A stretch of 64,000 nt of DNA. Source: JAFDZW01 sp035632315 (GTDB lineage: Bacteria > Bacteroidota > Ignavibacteria > Palsa-1295). The stretch covers positions 1 to 64,000 of the forward strand of contig DASQGZ010000042.1 of the NCBI GenBank assembly GCA_035632315.1. The letters are read 5' to 3'. This document shows, in pieces, positions 44,992-53,524 of this stretch; position 1 is the first letter of the stretch, and each line of letters opens with the position of its first letter. Both the position numbers and the translations under genes were made by a program. The notes beneath the pieces are model-generated. The model saw nothing but the letters and a program-made list of their open reading frames with translations, had not been told where the DNA came from and made no database searches.

Positions 44992-45774
44992 TCAAGCTAT
45001 GTGTAGAATTTGGTCTCGCCTTGTCCTATCTAAATTCGCTGAACGAAGAAACTCAATAAGATGCTCTTGATTCGACGTTTTTATATCCTCAATGGGGCCG
45101 TCAAATATCGCCTTACCTGCTTGCAACACCATAACACGGTCGCTGACGGTATAGGTCGTCGGCAGATCGTGGGTGACTACGATAGATGCAACGCGAAGTT
45201 CCTGCTGAAGATCGAGGATCAGCTCGGCAATGGATGAGGCTGTTATCGGGTCGAGCCCGGTGGTTGGCTCATCGTACAAAATAAGTTTAGGCTGCAACAC
45301 GATCGACCGCGCCAAACCGGCCCGCTTTCGCTGTCCGCCGGAGAGCATTGCAGGCATTTCGTCTATCTTTTCACCTAGCCCGACTAATCCCAGCGCTTTG
45401 GTTATTCTGGCTTCACGCTCTTGCAGGGACAACGTTGTATGCCTTGAAAGCACGAGGTTAAGGTTTTCGCCGACCGTCATCGAGTCGAACAACGCGCCGC
45501 CTTGGAAAAGAAAGCCGATCTGCTTGCGCATCCCGAATAATTCTTTATCGGTCATCACGGAAATCGGCTTACCCTCGAAATATACTTCTCCTGAATCGCA
45601 TTGAAGAAGCCCGACGATCACCTTCAACAGAACACTCTTCCCTACTCCGCTCTTGCCAAGAACGGCAAGCGTCTCACCCTCTCGAACGGTCAGTGAGACA
45701 TCCCGAAGCACTTCAAGAGCGCCGAATGACTTCGAGACTTTTTCGACCGATACAATGATATTCCCGCGGGTCAT
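44992..45774 (-). CDS. mlaF: ABC transporter ATPase of the Mla lipid transport system
   Basis: The 260-residue ATPase has Walker A LGKSGVGKSV, signature MLSGGQRKRAGLAR, Walker B LILYDEPTTGLDP and H-loop VVTHDLPT. The KSGVGKS variant of Walker A and the RKRAGLAR signature are typical of MlaF/MkI. It powers MlaE-MlaD lipid transport at the inner membrane. It overlaps mlaE by 4 bp. Confidence 0.95.
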   Translation of the reverse strand: MTRGNIIVSVEKVSKSFGALEVLRDVSLTVREGETLAVLGKSGVGKSVLLKVIVGLLQCDSGEVYFEGKPISVMTDKELFGMRKQIGFLFQGGALFDSMTVGENLNLVLSRHTTLSLQEREARITKALGLVGLGEKIDEMPAMLSGGQRKRAGLARSIVLQPKLILYDEPTTGLDPITASSIAELILDLQQELRVASIVVTHDLPTTYTVSDRVMVLQAGKAIFDGPIEDIKTSNQEHLIEFLRSANLDRTRRDQILHIA

Positions 45775-46553
45775 TGTGTAGTATCGAAAAGTAAGACAGT
45801 GAGTTTTACAACAAGCATGTCGGTAATTAAAATGAGCAACGAACTGATGACGACCGCATCAGTTGCCGATCTTCCGACTCCTTCGGTCCCACCTTTTGAA
45901 TTAAAGCCTTCATAACAACCGACGATACCCATAATAAAGCCAAATATGATGGTCTTTATTACTCCGGGTAAGAAATCGACAAACGTCAGGCTGTTCATAA
46001 TGCTACTATAATAGAGCCGGTAGCTCATTCCTGCATCAACATATTGTACGGTCGCAGAACCGAGCATTGCGATCACGTCTGCATAGACCGTCAGGAGCGG
46101 CATAGCGATCGTGCAAGCGAGTACCCGAGTAACGACAAGATAATTGAACGGATCGAGAGCGGCGACTTCCATTGCATCGATCTGTTCGGTGACGCGCATC
46201 GAGCCAAGTTCAGCCCCGATACCAGCGGCAACACGGCCTGCAACAATAACAGAAACGATCACCGGGCATAATTCCCGCAGCGCACTAACCGCTACCATCC
46301 CGGGGACGAATGCCTCCGCGCCGAATTTTATCATCATCGGGCGGCTTTGCAATGTGAGGACAGCCCCGATAACGATTGCAACAACAGCCACTAGGGCAAA
46401 TGACCGGACTCCTTCTTCATAGGTTTGTTTTATTGCCTCCTTGAGTTCAAACGGAGGCCTAAAAAGTCTGATAAAAAAACGACCGCTAAACAGACCGATC
46501 CTACCGATCTTCTCAAGTATTTGTCTTACTGAAAGTGAGGCTGTTATTTTCAC
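45771..46553 (-). CDS. mlaE: MlaE-family lipid ABC transporter permease
   Basis: The 260-residue permease has about five membrane helices and the MlaE signatures LRELCPVIVSVIVAGRVAAGIGAELGSM in its centre (positions ~90-117; listed as motif only), EQIDAMEVAALDPF, and IMGIVGCYEGFNSKGGTEGVG. It starts with GTG at 46553. It is the first gene of mlaEFD; the TPR gene upstream ends in a terminator, so the promoter must lie in the ~10-70 bp between them. Confidence 0.94.
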   Translation of the reverse strand: MKITASLSVRQILEKIGRIGLFSGRFFIRLFRPPFELKEAIKQTYEEGVRSFALVAVVAIVIGAVLTLQSRPMMIKFGAEAFVPGMVAVSALRELCPVIVSVIVAGRVAAGIGAELGSMRVTEQIDAMEVAALDPFNYLVVTRVLACTIAMPLLTVYADVIAMLGSATVQYVDAGMSYRLYYSSIMNSLTFVDFLPGVIKTIIFGFIMGIVGCYEGFNSKGGTEGVGRSATDAVVISSLLILITDMLVVKLTVLLFDTTQ

Positions 46554-46562
46554 TTGCTCTTC

Positions 46563-46597
46563 AAAAAAAATATAGGCACATATACTTCGTGCCTATA
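46563..46597 (-). terminator. Rho-independent terminator after the TPR gene
   Basis: TATAGGCAC (46571-46579) pairs with GTGCCTATA (46589-46597) around a 9-nt loop. On the minus strand it is followed by eight Ts. It lies 27 nt after the TPR gene stop and 10 nt before the mlaE start codon. Confidence 0.8.
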
Positions 46598-46623
46598 ACG
46601 TTAACGTCAGTGAAAACAGTAAC

Positions 46624-48336
46624 TTATTTCTTGCCCTTTGTCGCTTTGATGTACTCTAACCCTTTTTTTGCATCTTCATTTTTAGGATCGATCGTGAGTA
46701 CTTTTTTATAGTTTTCGTCAGCTTTGTCTAACTTTTTCAGCTGCAAATAATCGATCGCAAGCACATTATACACTTTTACCAGATATGGCGACGAACTCGA
46801 TAAATATTTTTGCGCGTGGTTCGCCTCGAGCATTGTGGCACATTTCTCAAATTTCTTAAACGTATAATATTTAATTCCAAGGCGGGCGTATGCCTCACCC
46901 ACAGCATCTTTTTGTTTGGTCGTCGAAGCAAGTGCCGCCGCCTGATCGATATATTTTTCAGCTTCGCCTATTGTCGAATCTGAACCCATCGAAACATCTC
47001 CTAAGCCGACAAGCGCATTTACATTCTTAGGGTCTTTCTGCAAGACTGAATTAAACGTGGCTCGAGCATCGTCCGGCATTGATGCAAATGTAAATAACTG
47101 ACCGGCGTTAATAAGATCGTCAAGAGAATTATCTAACGAATTCTCGGTAATATATTCTTTTGCTTCATCACCATATTTATGCTCTGCATGAAGCAAGCTG
47201 ATAATAAGGCCATACAACTTGATCTTTTCCTCTTTAGAACGGACGGTATCGCCAATAAATGACTGATTCATTTTCGCGACTCCGGCTGCAGTATCGCCTT
47301 TCGATACGAGTGTATATCCCCATATCGTCATATCTTCGGGCCCTAAATTTTTGACCTGAGAGAACATAGAATCCGCTTTTGCAAATTCTTTGGATGAGTA
47401 ATAGCTCTTGGCCAAATACAACGGAACATATGCTTTTAGTGAATCATCTTTGGCTGCTTTTTCAAGGTACGGCAATGCTTTTTGATATTGGTTATTAGCC
47501 GAAAGTGACTGCGCTGCAAGCCAAATGCCGTCCATGTCATTTGATTCAAGAGTTGTATATTTCTCTGCATATGTTGCAGCATTTCCATACTGTCTTGCCC
47601 AGAAGAAGATGCGGGCTATCTCGTAATACGCACGCGAATACGACGAATCGATCTTCGTGATCTTGATCCATTCATTGATGGATTCGTCATATTTCCTGTT
47701 CCTAAAATATAGGCCTGCCAGCTTTGCTTGAACGGTTACATCTTTGGGGTCAAGCTTTTCAGCCGATTGATATTGTTCGATCGCAAGCTGTGTGGCATGT
47801 TGCCGTTCATACAGCTCTGCTAAACCGATATATGAATGCACATCGTTGGCATTGACAGCCTGGGCCTGGTAAAGAGTGATCTCGGCAGACTTTAATGAAT
47901 CTACCGAAATGTAAAAACGTGCCAATGAGAGATACGTGCTGACATTCTTATCATCGTATTTTATCGCTTGCCGAAATTCTTTAACTGCATCTTCTCTTTT
48001 GCCTTGTTTGCCAAAAAGCATTCCTCGGGCGGTACGAACAAGGACACTTTTATGCTCAATATCGTAGGCAGTATTAAGAGTTGCTTCGGCATCCGATAAA
48101 GACTTTTGATTTTCAATTATTGCGATCGCATACGCCGCCTGAGCGTCTGCATTCTTGGGATTTGTATTCGCAAGAGACTGCAGATTAGTCAGCGCTTGCT
48201 TGGCATTGCCGATCTCAATGAGTTTCAGGGACCTTGCGATCTGATCTGAAACAGACTGGCCGTAGAAAGCTCTGTGTGAAAAAAAGAGGAAACTAAGAAT
48301 GGTGAGTAAAAATACGGGGGTTCGAAAACGGTTCAT
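46624..48336 (-). CDS. Secreted tetratricopeptide-repeat protein
   Basis: The 570-residue product has a signal peptide (FLLTILSFLFFSHRAFYGQ) and is almost entirely TPR helices, with repeat cores such as AQAAYAIAIIENQ, YLSLARFYISV, SYIGLAELYERQ, AYYEIARIFFWARQYGNA and ALVGLGDVSMGSD. Such periplasmic TPR proteins scaffold envelope complexes. It stands immediately downstream of the PstS-like lipoprotein and the TonB cluster; this neighbourhood is common in Bacteroidota (family knowledge), suggesting shared function. Confidence 0.85.
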   Translation of the reverse strand: MNRFRTPVFLLTILSFLFFSHRAFYGQSVSDQIARSLKLIEIGNAKQALTNLQSLANTNPKNADAQAAYAIAIIENQKSLSDAEATLNTAYDIEHKSVLVRTARGMLFGKQGKREDAVKEFRQAIKYDDKNVSTYLSLARFYISVDSLKSAEITLYQAQAVNANDVHSYIGLAELYERQHATQLAIEQYQSAEKLDPKDVTVQAKLAGLYFRNRKYDESINEWIKITKIDSSYSRAYYEIARIFFWARQYGNAATYAEKYTTLESNDMDGIWLAAQSLSANNQYQKALPYLEKAAKDDSLKAYVPLYLAKSYYSSKEFAKADSMFSQVKNLGPEDMTIWGYTLVSKGDTAAGVAKMNQSFIGDTVRSKEEKIKLYGLIISLLHAEHKYGDEAKEYITENSLDNSLDDLINAGQLFTFASMPDDARATFNSVLQKDPKNVNALVGLGDVSMGSDSTIGEAEKYIDQAAALASTTKQKDAVGEAYARLGIKYYTFKKFEKCATMLEANHAQKYLSSSSPYLVKVYNVLAIDYLQLKKLDKADENYKKVLTIDPKNEDAKKGLEYIKATKGKK

Positions 48337-48467
48337 TTGTGATTAAATTTATCAATTACATTTACGAGCAAATCTCGTGCCGTGTTCCTAAACAGCAAAG
48401 AAAACAGAGGAATTTCTCATATTTATAACTCTATATTAATTTATTGTAATTAAAGAGGTTAAATCGT

Positions 48468-49349
48468 TCATTTTGAGGGTACGATGCGAATTATTTGTGT
48501 TCTTGGCAGGACATCGTATTTCATAAACACCCGTTGGCCGTTGGCCGTCATAGCATAGGCCAAAAAGCCCCGCGGGAGTGTATTCGGAAGCTCGTTCGTA
48601 TAGGCACAGACCCTTGATGCGAGCGGGTAATTGCCTTGATAAAGATAGGCCAGATGAAGTTGTACCGGTTCGTCACTCTTCGCTGATGAAATCCGAAGAC
48701 TTTTTACCGAGCTATCCCCTTTTGCAGTGAGTTCGTGCATCCAAGATGAACTTATAAAACCAATGCCTGCCGGGTCGGATTTGACGGCAGAAATGACACT
48801 ATCGGTCGTTTGCAGACGGGAAATTCTGCCGGAAAGAGTCTTATCTGAGAAATTGAAGATCGAATCCAGGATGGCTTCTGTGGCTGACAAATACGATGTC
48901 GAATAATAATGCTCGCTCAGCTTTCCGTCACAAAGTTGACGCAGCGAATCGAGCGAGATCGAGTTACGAGGGTTATCTCGAGAAACAATAACAGCAAGTC
49001 CTTCGAGGGCTACATCGAATTCCGGAAGATCTATTTTTTGCGAGTCCAGCACCGAGCGCTCTTTCTTCGTCAAAGGCCGCGCGGTCAAAACCAGCCGGGT
49101 TTTATTTTGAAGCAATGCGTCGAGAGCGCTAGCTGCATCCATATACCGCACAGTAACATGGGCATTCGGCATTTCGAGATTAAACCCGGTGACCAGGCTA
49201 TCAACCGCAGGCTTTAACGTTTCATCGGCAACAAGCTCGAACGAACCGGACGTTGCCGTATCAGGTATTGCAACAGGCTTTTGCTGTTTCCCGCATGACA
49301 GGAGCAGCACAAGAGACAATGCGATGACCGTTCTACATGACGTTCTCAC
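48468..49349 (-). CDS. PstS-like periplasmic substrate-binding lipoprotein
   Basis: The 293-residue product belongs to the phosphate-binding (PstS) fold: FELVADETLKPAVDSLV, SRDNPRNSISLDSLRQLCDGKL, IGFISSSWMHEL, and YPLASRVCAYTNELP. The start is GTG 49349, in a GTGA overlap with the small membrane protein stop. This gives a lipoprotein leader (TVIALSLVLLLSC) with lipidated Cys. The same frame is open another 113 codons upstream to 49688, but that part overlaps the membrane protein, lacks a leader and is a shadow. The specific ligand is not certain; no pstABC follows. Confidence 0.82.
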   Translation of the reverse strand: MRTSCRTVIALSLVLLLSCGKQQKPVAIPDTATSGSFELVADETLKPAVDSLVTGFNLEMPNAHVTVRYMDAASALDALLQNKTRLVLTARPLTKKERSVLDSQKIDLPEFDVALEGLAVIVSRDNPRNSISLDSLRQLCDGKLSEHYYSTSYLSATEAILDSIFNFSDKTLSGRISRLQTTDSVISAVKSDPAGIGFISSSWMHELTAKGDSSVKSLRISSAKSDEPVQLHLAYLYQGNYPLASRVCAYTNELPNTLPRGFLAYAMTANGQRVFMKYDVLPRTQIIRIVPSK

Positions 49350-49549
49350 TTGTGCGTCGGCTCCTTTTTGCGCAACCCACCGATTGCCGTAGATAAACGG
49401 AATATCCCGTAGAGCATAAGCAATATGGCCAGCACGGTTCGTAATGTTGGGTTTAACTCTGTTAGCAGCGATCCGCCGATAAGCATGTAAATTCCAAGCC
49501 CCAGCGCAACGATGCCGAATAGAAGAAATACGAGCGATACAAGTCTCAT
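49346..49549 (-). CDS. Small two-helix membrane protein
   Basis: The 67-residue protein (ATG 49549) has two hydrophobic helices (LVSLVFLLFGIVALGLGIYML and LRTVLAILLMLYGIFRL, about 8-27 and 37-55) and a basic C-terminus (RKKEPTHK). It overlaps the PstS-like gene by 4 bp and is probably coupled to it. I do not recognise a named family. A TTG at 49555 adds two residues. Confidence 0.7.
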   Translation of the reverse strand: MRLVSLVFLLFGIVALGLGIYMLIGGSLLTELNPTLRTVLAILLMLYGIFRLSTAIGGLRKKEPTHK

Positions 49550-49576
49550 AGACAAAGATTAAATATACTACAAATA

Positions 49577-49606
49577 TAAAAAATGCGGCTGAGGGGCGCC
49601 GCATTT
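49577..49606 (-). terminator. Rho-independent terminator after tonB
   Basis: AAATGCGGC (49581-49589) pairs perfectly with GCCGCATTT (49598-49606). On the minus strand the stem runs into TTTTTTATATTTG. It lies 24 nt after the tonB stop and separates exbBDD-tonB from the small membrane protein gene; the A/T flanks could make it work both ways. Confidence 0.8.
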
Positions 49607-49629
49607 TTGGAAAATCGTTACAAAACCCG

Positions 49630-50400
49630 TCAGTGACTAAGCCGAAAGACGATCGGCAAAGTCCACCATACGCGTACCGGAACTCCATTCTGCCGCGCAG
49701 GGGTAAAACGAGCCTTCATCAGCGCGTCTGTCGCTGCCTGATTGAAAATATCGTTGTCTGATTTATCGATGTGAACTTGCTCCACGTGCCCGTCTTTACC
49801 AATAAGGACGGAAGCAGTCACCTTACCTTCGACGCCGGAGCGCTTTGCAACTTCTGGGTAGGCGACGAGTGATTGGATATTCTGGATCGGCTTCGGCTCG
49901 TCCTGTATGTCAACAAATGCATCACGATCGGGAATATCTTCTTTTGCAGGCTCGGCAGGTGCGTCAACGTGGACAGCGTTTCCATTGCCAATAACGGCTG
50001 CACCACTTCCCTCCCCGGGAGTTGTACTCTGCACAGGAATATTATTCAGGTCGGGCATCGTCTGATTCGGCGCCTGAATATCAGGAACAGGAACAGGAAT
50101 ACCGAACGTCGGCTTCGCTACATCAACTGTCGGAGCAGGTGCAACCGGAGCGGCCATCTGATTATCTTCAGTCGATGGTGGCGGCGCAAGCTCAGCAATG
50201 CTGCTCAGATGACGTACATGGGGTACTTTCGACTCATCTTCGGTCCCTAAAGCCTTGTAAATAAAATACGAAGCAAAGAGCAAACAATGCAGTATGACGG
50301 CGATCGCAAAACTACGCAATACATTCTTGCGCTCGCTCTTGATCATATCGATCGCTCCGTAGAGATCCATTCCCGGAAGCATTAGGTCAGAAAGTCCCAT
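49630..50400 (-). CDS. tonB: TonB energy transducer
   Basis: The 256-residue protein has a cytoplasmic stretch, a membrane helix (about 29-48, SFAIAVILHCLLFASYFIY), a Pro-rich periplasmic spacer (APVAPAPTVDVAKP, PVPVPDIQAP), and a C-terminal TonB domain (YPEVAKRSGVEGKVTASVLIG, DALMKARFTPARQNGVPVRVW). It passes proton-motive force from ExbBD to outer-membrane receptors. It is preceded by two exbD genes and exbB. The N-terminal ~28 residues before the helix are longer than in E. coli TonB. Confidence 0.93.
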   Translation of the reverse strand: MGLSDLMLPGMDLYGAIDMIKSERKNVLRSFAIAVILHCLLFASYFIYKALGTEDESKVPHVRHLSSIAELAPPPSTEDNQMAAPVAPAPTVDVAKPTFGIPVPVPDIQAPNQTMPDLNNIPVQSTTPGEGSGAAVIGNGNAVHVDAPAEPAKEDIPDRDAFVDIQDEPKPIQNIQSLVAYPEVAKRSGVEGKVTASVLIGKDGHVEQVHIDKSDNDIFNQAATDALMKARFTPARQNGVPVRVWWTLPIVFRLSH

Positions 50401-50424
50401 TATTCGTTTTCCATCCGATAATTA

Positions 50425-50925
50425 TTATAGCGAACCGACAAGCTGAAAATCTTTATCGTCCATTGTGACGATACTGAACCGCTTTTCCGTTTGGCCTAGC
50501 TTTGCCTGAACAAGATTGAGGTTATCAATCAGATCGACGAGTCGTTGATACAATGCTCCTCGATCGATCTTGATGAGCGTCGATGTTTTTGGATTTTGAC
50601 GCAGCCTGTTCTCTAAGACCGACGGCACATCTTTTGTCGTTATTTTTACAGGAGGCTGATCGCCAACATTCCAAAACACAGCGTCATCTTTGCGAAGCAT
50701 CAGCGTCAGCAAATTCGACTGCGCAACCTCAACATTCACTTTGCTATCCGGCGGAAGGGATATTTCCATCACTTGCGGAGTGCTTAACGTTGTTGTCAAT
50801 ATAAAAAAGGTAAGCAAAAGGAATGCCACATCAACCATCGGCGTCATATCGAGGTGAACACCGACCCGTTTCGCGCCTTTTTTGCCTTTTTTACCGCCTC
50901 CGGAAGCTTGTACTACTTCTGCCAT
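50425..50925 (-). CDS. exbD: Biopolymer transport protein ExbD (second copy)
   Basis: The 166-residue protein has a GGGKKGKKG basic start, the family motif HLDMTPMVDVAFLLLTFFILT with the conserved membrane Asp that takes part in proton flow, and a periplasmic domain that ends QLVGSL. It is the second of two different exbD genes; both keep the Asp in MVDV. Confidence 0.93.
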   Translation of the reverse strand: MAEVVQASGGGKKGKKGAKRVGVHLDMTPMVDVAFLLLTFFILTTTLSTPQVMEISLPPDSKVNVEVAQSNLLTLMLRKDDAVFWNVGDQPPVKITTKDVPSVLENRLRQNPKTSTLIKIDRGALYQRLVDLIDNLNLVQAKLGQTEKRFSIVTMDDKDFQLVGSL

Positions 50926-50997
50926 TGACTTGCTTTACTGGTGTACATTCGTGAAAATTACAAATAGTCGTGCAATATGCAATTATTTGCCAGAGCG

Positions 50998-51537
50998 CTA
51001 TTGCTTCGACTGCGTCACTAAATTGAATCTGGTAGCGCCGTACTTTTGCATATCGCGCATAATATCATCAACATACCCGTAACTGAGATTTTTATCGGCA
51101 TCGATCGCATAGCGCATCGACGAATTTTGCAATCTCGTTGCTTTGATAGCTGCGGGTACTTCTGATTTTTTTATCATCAGTTCCGGAATTTTAGCCAGCG
51201 CTTTGTCATCGTATGGCTGATTCGTTTTCGGATCGATATGGCCAAGCTCCTTAAAGATCGGAATGCGATCTTTCTCGTTGGCAACACTATAGTAGATCAG
51301 CGTATCAGGTGTTTCGCCGGGCGCGACTTGTGACATTCCGATGGTAAGAACGGCGATCTTGACGTCCGGCAATTTTGTCGTATCGGCTTCTGCACGCGGG
51401 AGCGAGATCGCAAGGGCCTCAGTGTCGGACTTAAATGTTGCCGTAAACATAAAGAATGTCACGAGCAAAAAACCGACATCCACCATCGGTGTCATATCAA
51501 TACGAAACCCATGCCGCTTCAGTTTTGCTTTTGGCAT
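50998..51537 (-). CDS. exbD: Biopolymer transport protein ExbD (first copy)
   Basis: The 179-residue protein has RIDMTPMVDVGFLLVTFFMFT as its membrane segment, again with the conserved Asp, and a periplasmic domain with a distinctive insert (VAPGETPDTLIYYSVANEK). Its C-terminal RYAIDADKNLSYGYVDDIM resembles the ExbD/TolR peptidoglycan-facing domain. It lies 35 nt after exbB. The two ExbDs probably form a heteromeric or alternative ring with the ExbB pentamer. Confidence 0.93.
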   Translation of the reverse strand: MPKAKLKRHGFRIDMTPMVDVGFLLVTFFMFTATFKSDTEALAISLPRAEADTTKLPDVKIAVLTIGMSQVAPGETPDTLIYYSVANEKDRIPIFKELGHIDPKTNQPYDDKALAKIPELMIKKSEVPAAIKATRLQNSSMRYAIDADKNLSYGYVDDIMRDMQKYGATRFNLVTQSKQ

Positions 51538-51572
51538 AATTATGGACGTAGTTTATGTGATCGACCCTTCGT

Positions 51573-52370
51573 TTAAGCAGTTGTGCTCGCAAAGCGAGTC
51601 TTGAGCGATTCGAGCAGGTTCAGTGAGGCTTCGTCGATCATATACATAAACTTATCTACTTTGGTCGTGTAGAAATTATAGAATATAATGGCCAGGATGG
51701 CTGTCCCGATTCCGAGAGCTGTATTGAACAGAGCTTCCGAAATAGCGATCGAGAGCTGCGATGCGGCCGCACCGCCGCCGCTGCTGCCGAGCGCCGCGAA
51801 TGCCTTGATCATACCGATAACAGTGCCCAGTAGCCCTACCATGGTTGCAATAGAAGCAATGGTAGAAAGAATAACTAAGTTTTGCTCCATTAACGGTGTT
51901 TCAAGCATCGTTACTTCATCAAGGGACTTCTTGACCTCTTCGATCTTTTCTTCCTGACTCAATGACTGGCTCGACTGAATACCTTTGAAACGTGAAACTC
52001 CGGCACGAAGAATGTTCGCTACGCTCCCCTTTTGCTGGTCACAAAGATCCATCACGGCGTCAAGATTCTTTTCGTCGAGAAATTTTCCGGACTTACGCAA
52101 AAATTCGTCCAGGTCTTTTCTGCCCTTCGCTTTTTGAAGGCTCAGCCAACGCTCAATAACAAACGTAACGACCATGATAGACAGACCGATCAGGATCGGC
52201 ACCAAAAGTCCGCCGGTGTACATCATCCCCATCCAATTCGTCGGATGTTCTTTGATGCTCGGATCGGAAAAATTTGCAGGAGCGCCGAGAAGAATAAAAT
52301 AGATCAGTGGTCCGACAACGACCACAGCAAGCAGGATAACTATGGTAACGAAGAGCGTATTCTTTTTCAT
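51573..52370 (-). CDS. exbB: MotA/TolQ/ExbB proton channel protein
   Basis: The 265-residue protein has three membrane segments (about 8-31, 53-73, 160-190 and the start of 205-228), and the central TolQ/ExbB signature ISTIASIATMVGLLGTVIGMIKAF. It forms the pentameric motor with ExbD that energises TonB. It leads the exbB-exbD-exbD-tonB cluster. A GAGTTG/CAACTC inverted repeat sits upstream (52415-52433, approximate) and could be part of its control region. Confidence 0.92.
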   Translation of the reverse strand: MKKNTLFVTIVILLAVVVVGPLIYFILLGAPANFSDPSIKEHPTNWMGMMYTGGLLVPILIGLSIMVVTFVIERWLSLQKAKGRKDLDEFLRKSGKFLDEKNLDAVMDLCDQQKGSVANILRAGVSRFKGIQSSQSLSQEEKIEEVKKSLDEVTMLETPLMEQNLVILSTIASIATMVGLLGTVIGMIKAFAALGSSGGGAAASQLSIAISEALFNTALGIGTAILAIIFYNFYTTKVDKFMYMIDEASLNLLESLKTRFASTTA

Positions 52371-52517
52371 ACGAAATGAGCGTAAGTTTAAAAGTTAAAA
52401 AATTCGAGTTGGTATTCTCAACTCATAACAAACACAGAAATTTACCGGATGTTGCAGTACGCACAGCCGTGAAATGCAAAACGAATGGCTGAAAACACCA
52501 TTTTAGGCATTCGAATT

Positions 52518-53432
52518 TCATAAAAGATTTTGATTTAAAGAACTTTTAATAGTCGCCGAAAGGAGCTTCTCTGTCTCTGATCTGAAAAGTTCTTTCGCAG
52601 ATCGAATATGCGGCAAGAGGTCGTCGCGCCGATAAAGAATCGTTAATTCCCTATATAGTAGCGGCTTAAAGAGCGGAATTGGAGCAATACCGTGTCGAAT
52701 CTTCTCATCGAGCAACATATGACCATAAATAGGTCCCGCAAATTCCCCATTTAAAACAAGTTTTCCGAGCAGCGTGTAATCGTCACTTTCGAGTGCAATA
52801 TCCGGTCTCAAATTCACCGTTCGAATAAGTTGTTCAAGAGGCTTTCTCAAACGATCTGCTGTTGAAGGAAGGCAAAAGCGCATCTTCTGTAAGGCTTTTT
52901 TCGATACTCTTTTTGCTTCTTTTTTTGCGACTCCAATAAAAACCGGATCACGAAAGAGTATTTCGGATGAGACCGATTTTATTTTAGGTCGGGGCGCGAA
53001 TGCAAGATCGACCCGCCCAGTTGTGAGCGCTTCAATGATTTCTGCTTGCTCTGCGGAGACAATAGAATCAATAGTGATCAAAGGAAATGCTCGTCGCAGA
53101 GATGTATATAGATGTGGAAAGACATATTGCATAAACCCCTGCCGCCCGGCGATCTTAATAGACCCTTTATCGGTTGGGAGTGATCTTGAATTTGATAATA
53201 TCTCCGACTCTGTGCGCAGCATTGTTCTAAAGAGTGGGAACAGCTCTTTCCCTTTTCGCGTGAGCATGACACCGAGTTTAGAGCGAATAAATAATTGTAC
53301 ACCAAGCTCTCGTTCGAAGTGCATCAGCGCCGTAGATACTGCAGGCTGTGTGACACCGATTCGTCTGGCAACTGCATTGATCGACCCAAGCGATACAAGA
53401 TGTTCACAGATCTCGATTTGTTGAAGTGTCAT
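52518..53432 (-). CDS. LysR-family transcriptional regulator
   Basis: The 304-residue protein has an N-terminal winged helix-turn-helix (NAVARRIGVTQPAVSTALM, residues 19-37; then FERELGVQLFIR) and a substrate-binding domain in two lobes (DLAFAPRPKI, LESDDYTLLGKLVLNGEF). LysR proteins usually control a divergent gene; here it is divergent from pdxS with a 92-bp AT-rich gap. The effector is unknown. The HTH has no missing key residue. Confidence 0.92.
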   Translation of the reverse strand: MTLQQIEICEHLVSLGSINAVARRIGVTQPAVSTALMHFERELGVQLFIRSKLGVMLTRKGKELFPLFRTMLRTESEILSNSRSLPTDKGSIKIAGRQGFMQYVFPHLYTSLRRAFPLITIDSIVSAEQAEIIEALTTGRVDLAFAPRPKIKSVSSEILFRDPVFIGVAKKEAKRVSKKALQKMRFCLPSTADRLRKPLEQLIRTVNLRPDIALESDDYTLLGKLVLNGEFAGPIYGHMLLDEKIRHGIAPIPLFKPLLYRELTILYRRDDLLPHIRSAKELFRSETEKLLSATIKSSLNQNLL

Positions 53433-53453
53433 AATAATAATCTATATTAGAAA

Positions 53454-53482
53454 TTAGCAACATTAATTACATTTATTATAAT
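53454..53482 (+). promoter_or_regulatory. Candidate sigma70-type promoter of pdxST
   Basis: TTAGCA (53454-53459), a 17-bp spacer, and a perfect TATAAT (53477-53482) precede pdxS. The predicted start leaves about a 36-nt leader, with AAGGA 8 nt before the ATG. The AT-rich stretch 53432-53500 also overlaps the LysR start and could hold its binding site. Confidence 0.5.
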
Positions 53483-53524
53483 TTCATTTGTTTTATTAAC
53501 AGTTCAAATTCAAGGAATTCAAAA

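Noticed and set aside
49350..49688. 113-residue N-terminal extension of the PstS-like protein
   Set aside because: It overlaps the small membrane protein, lacks a leader, and buries the lipoprotein signal.
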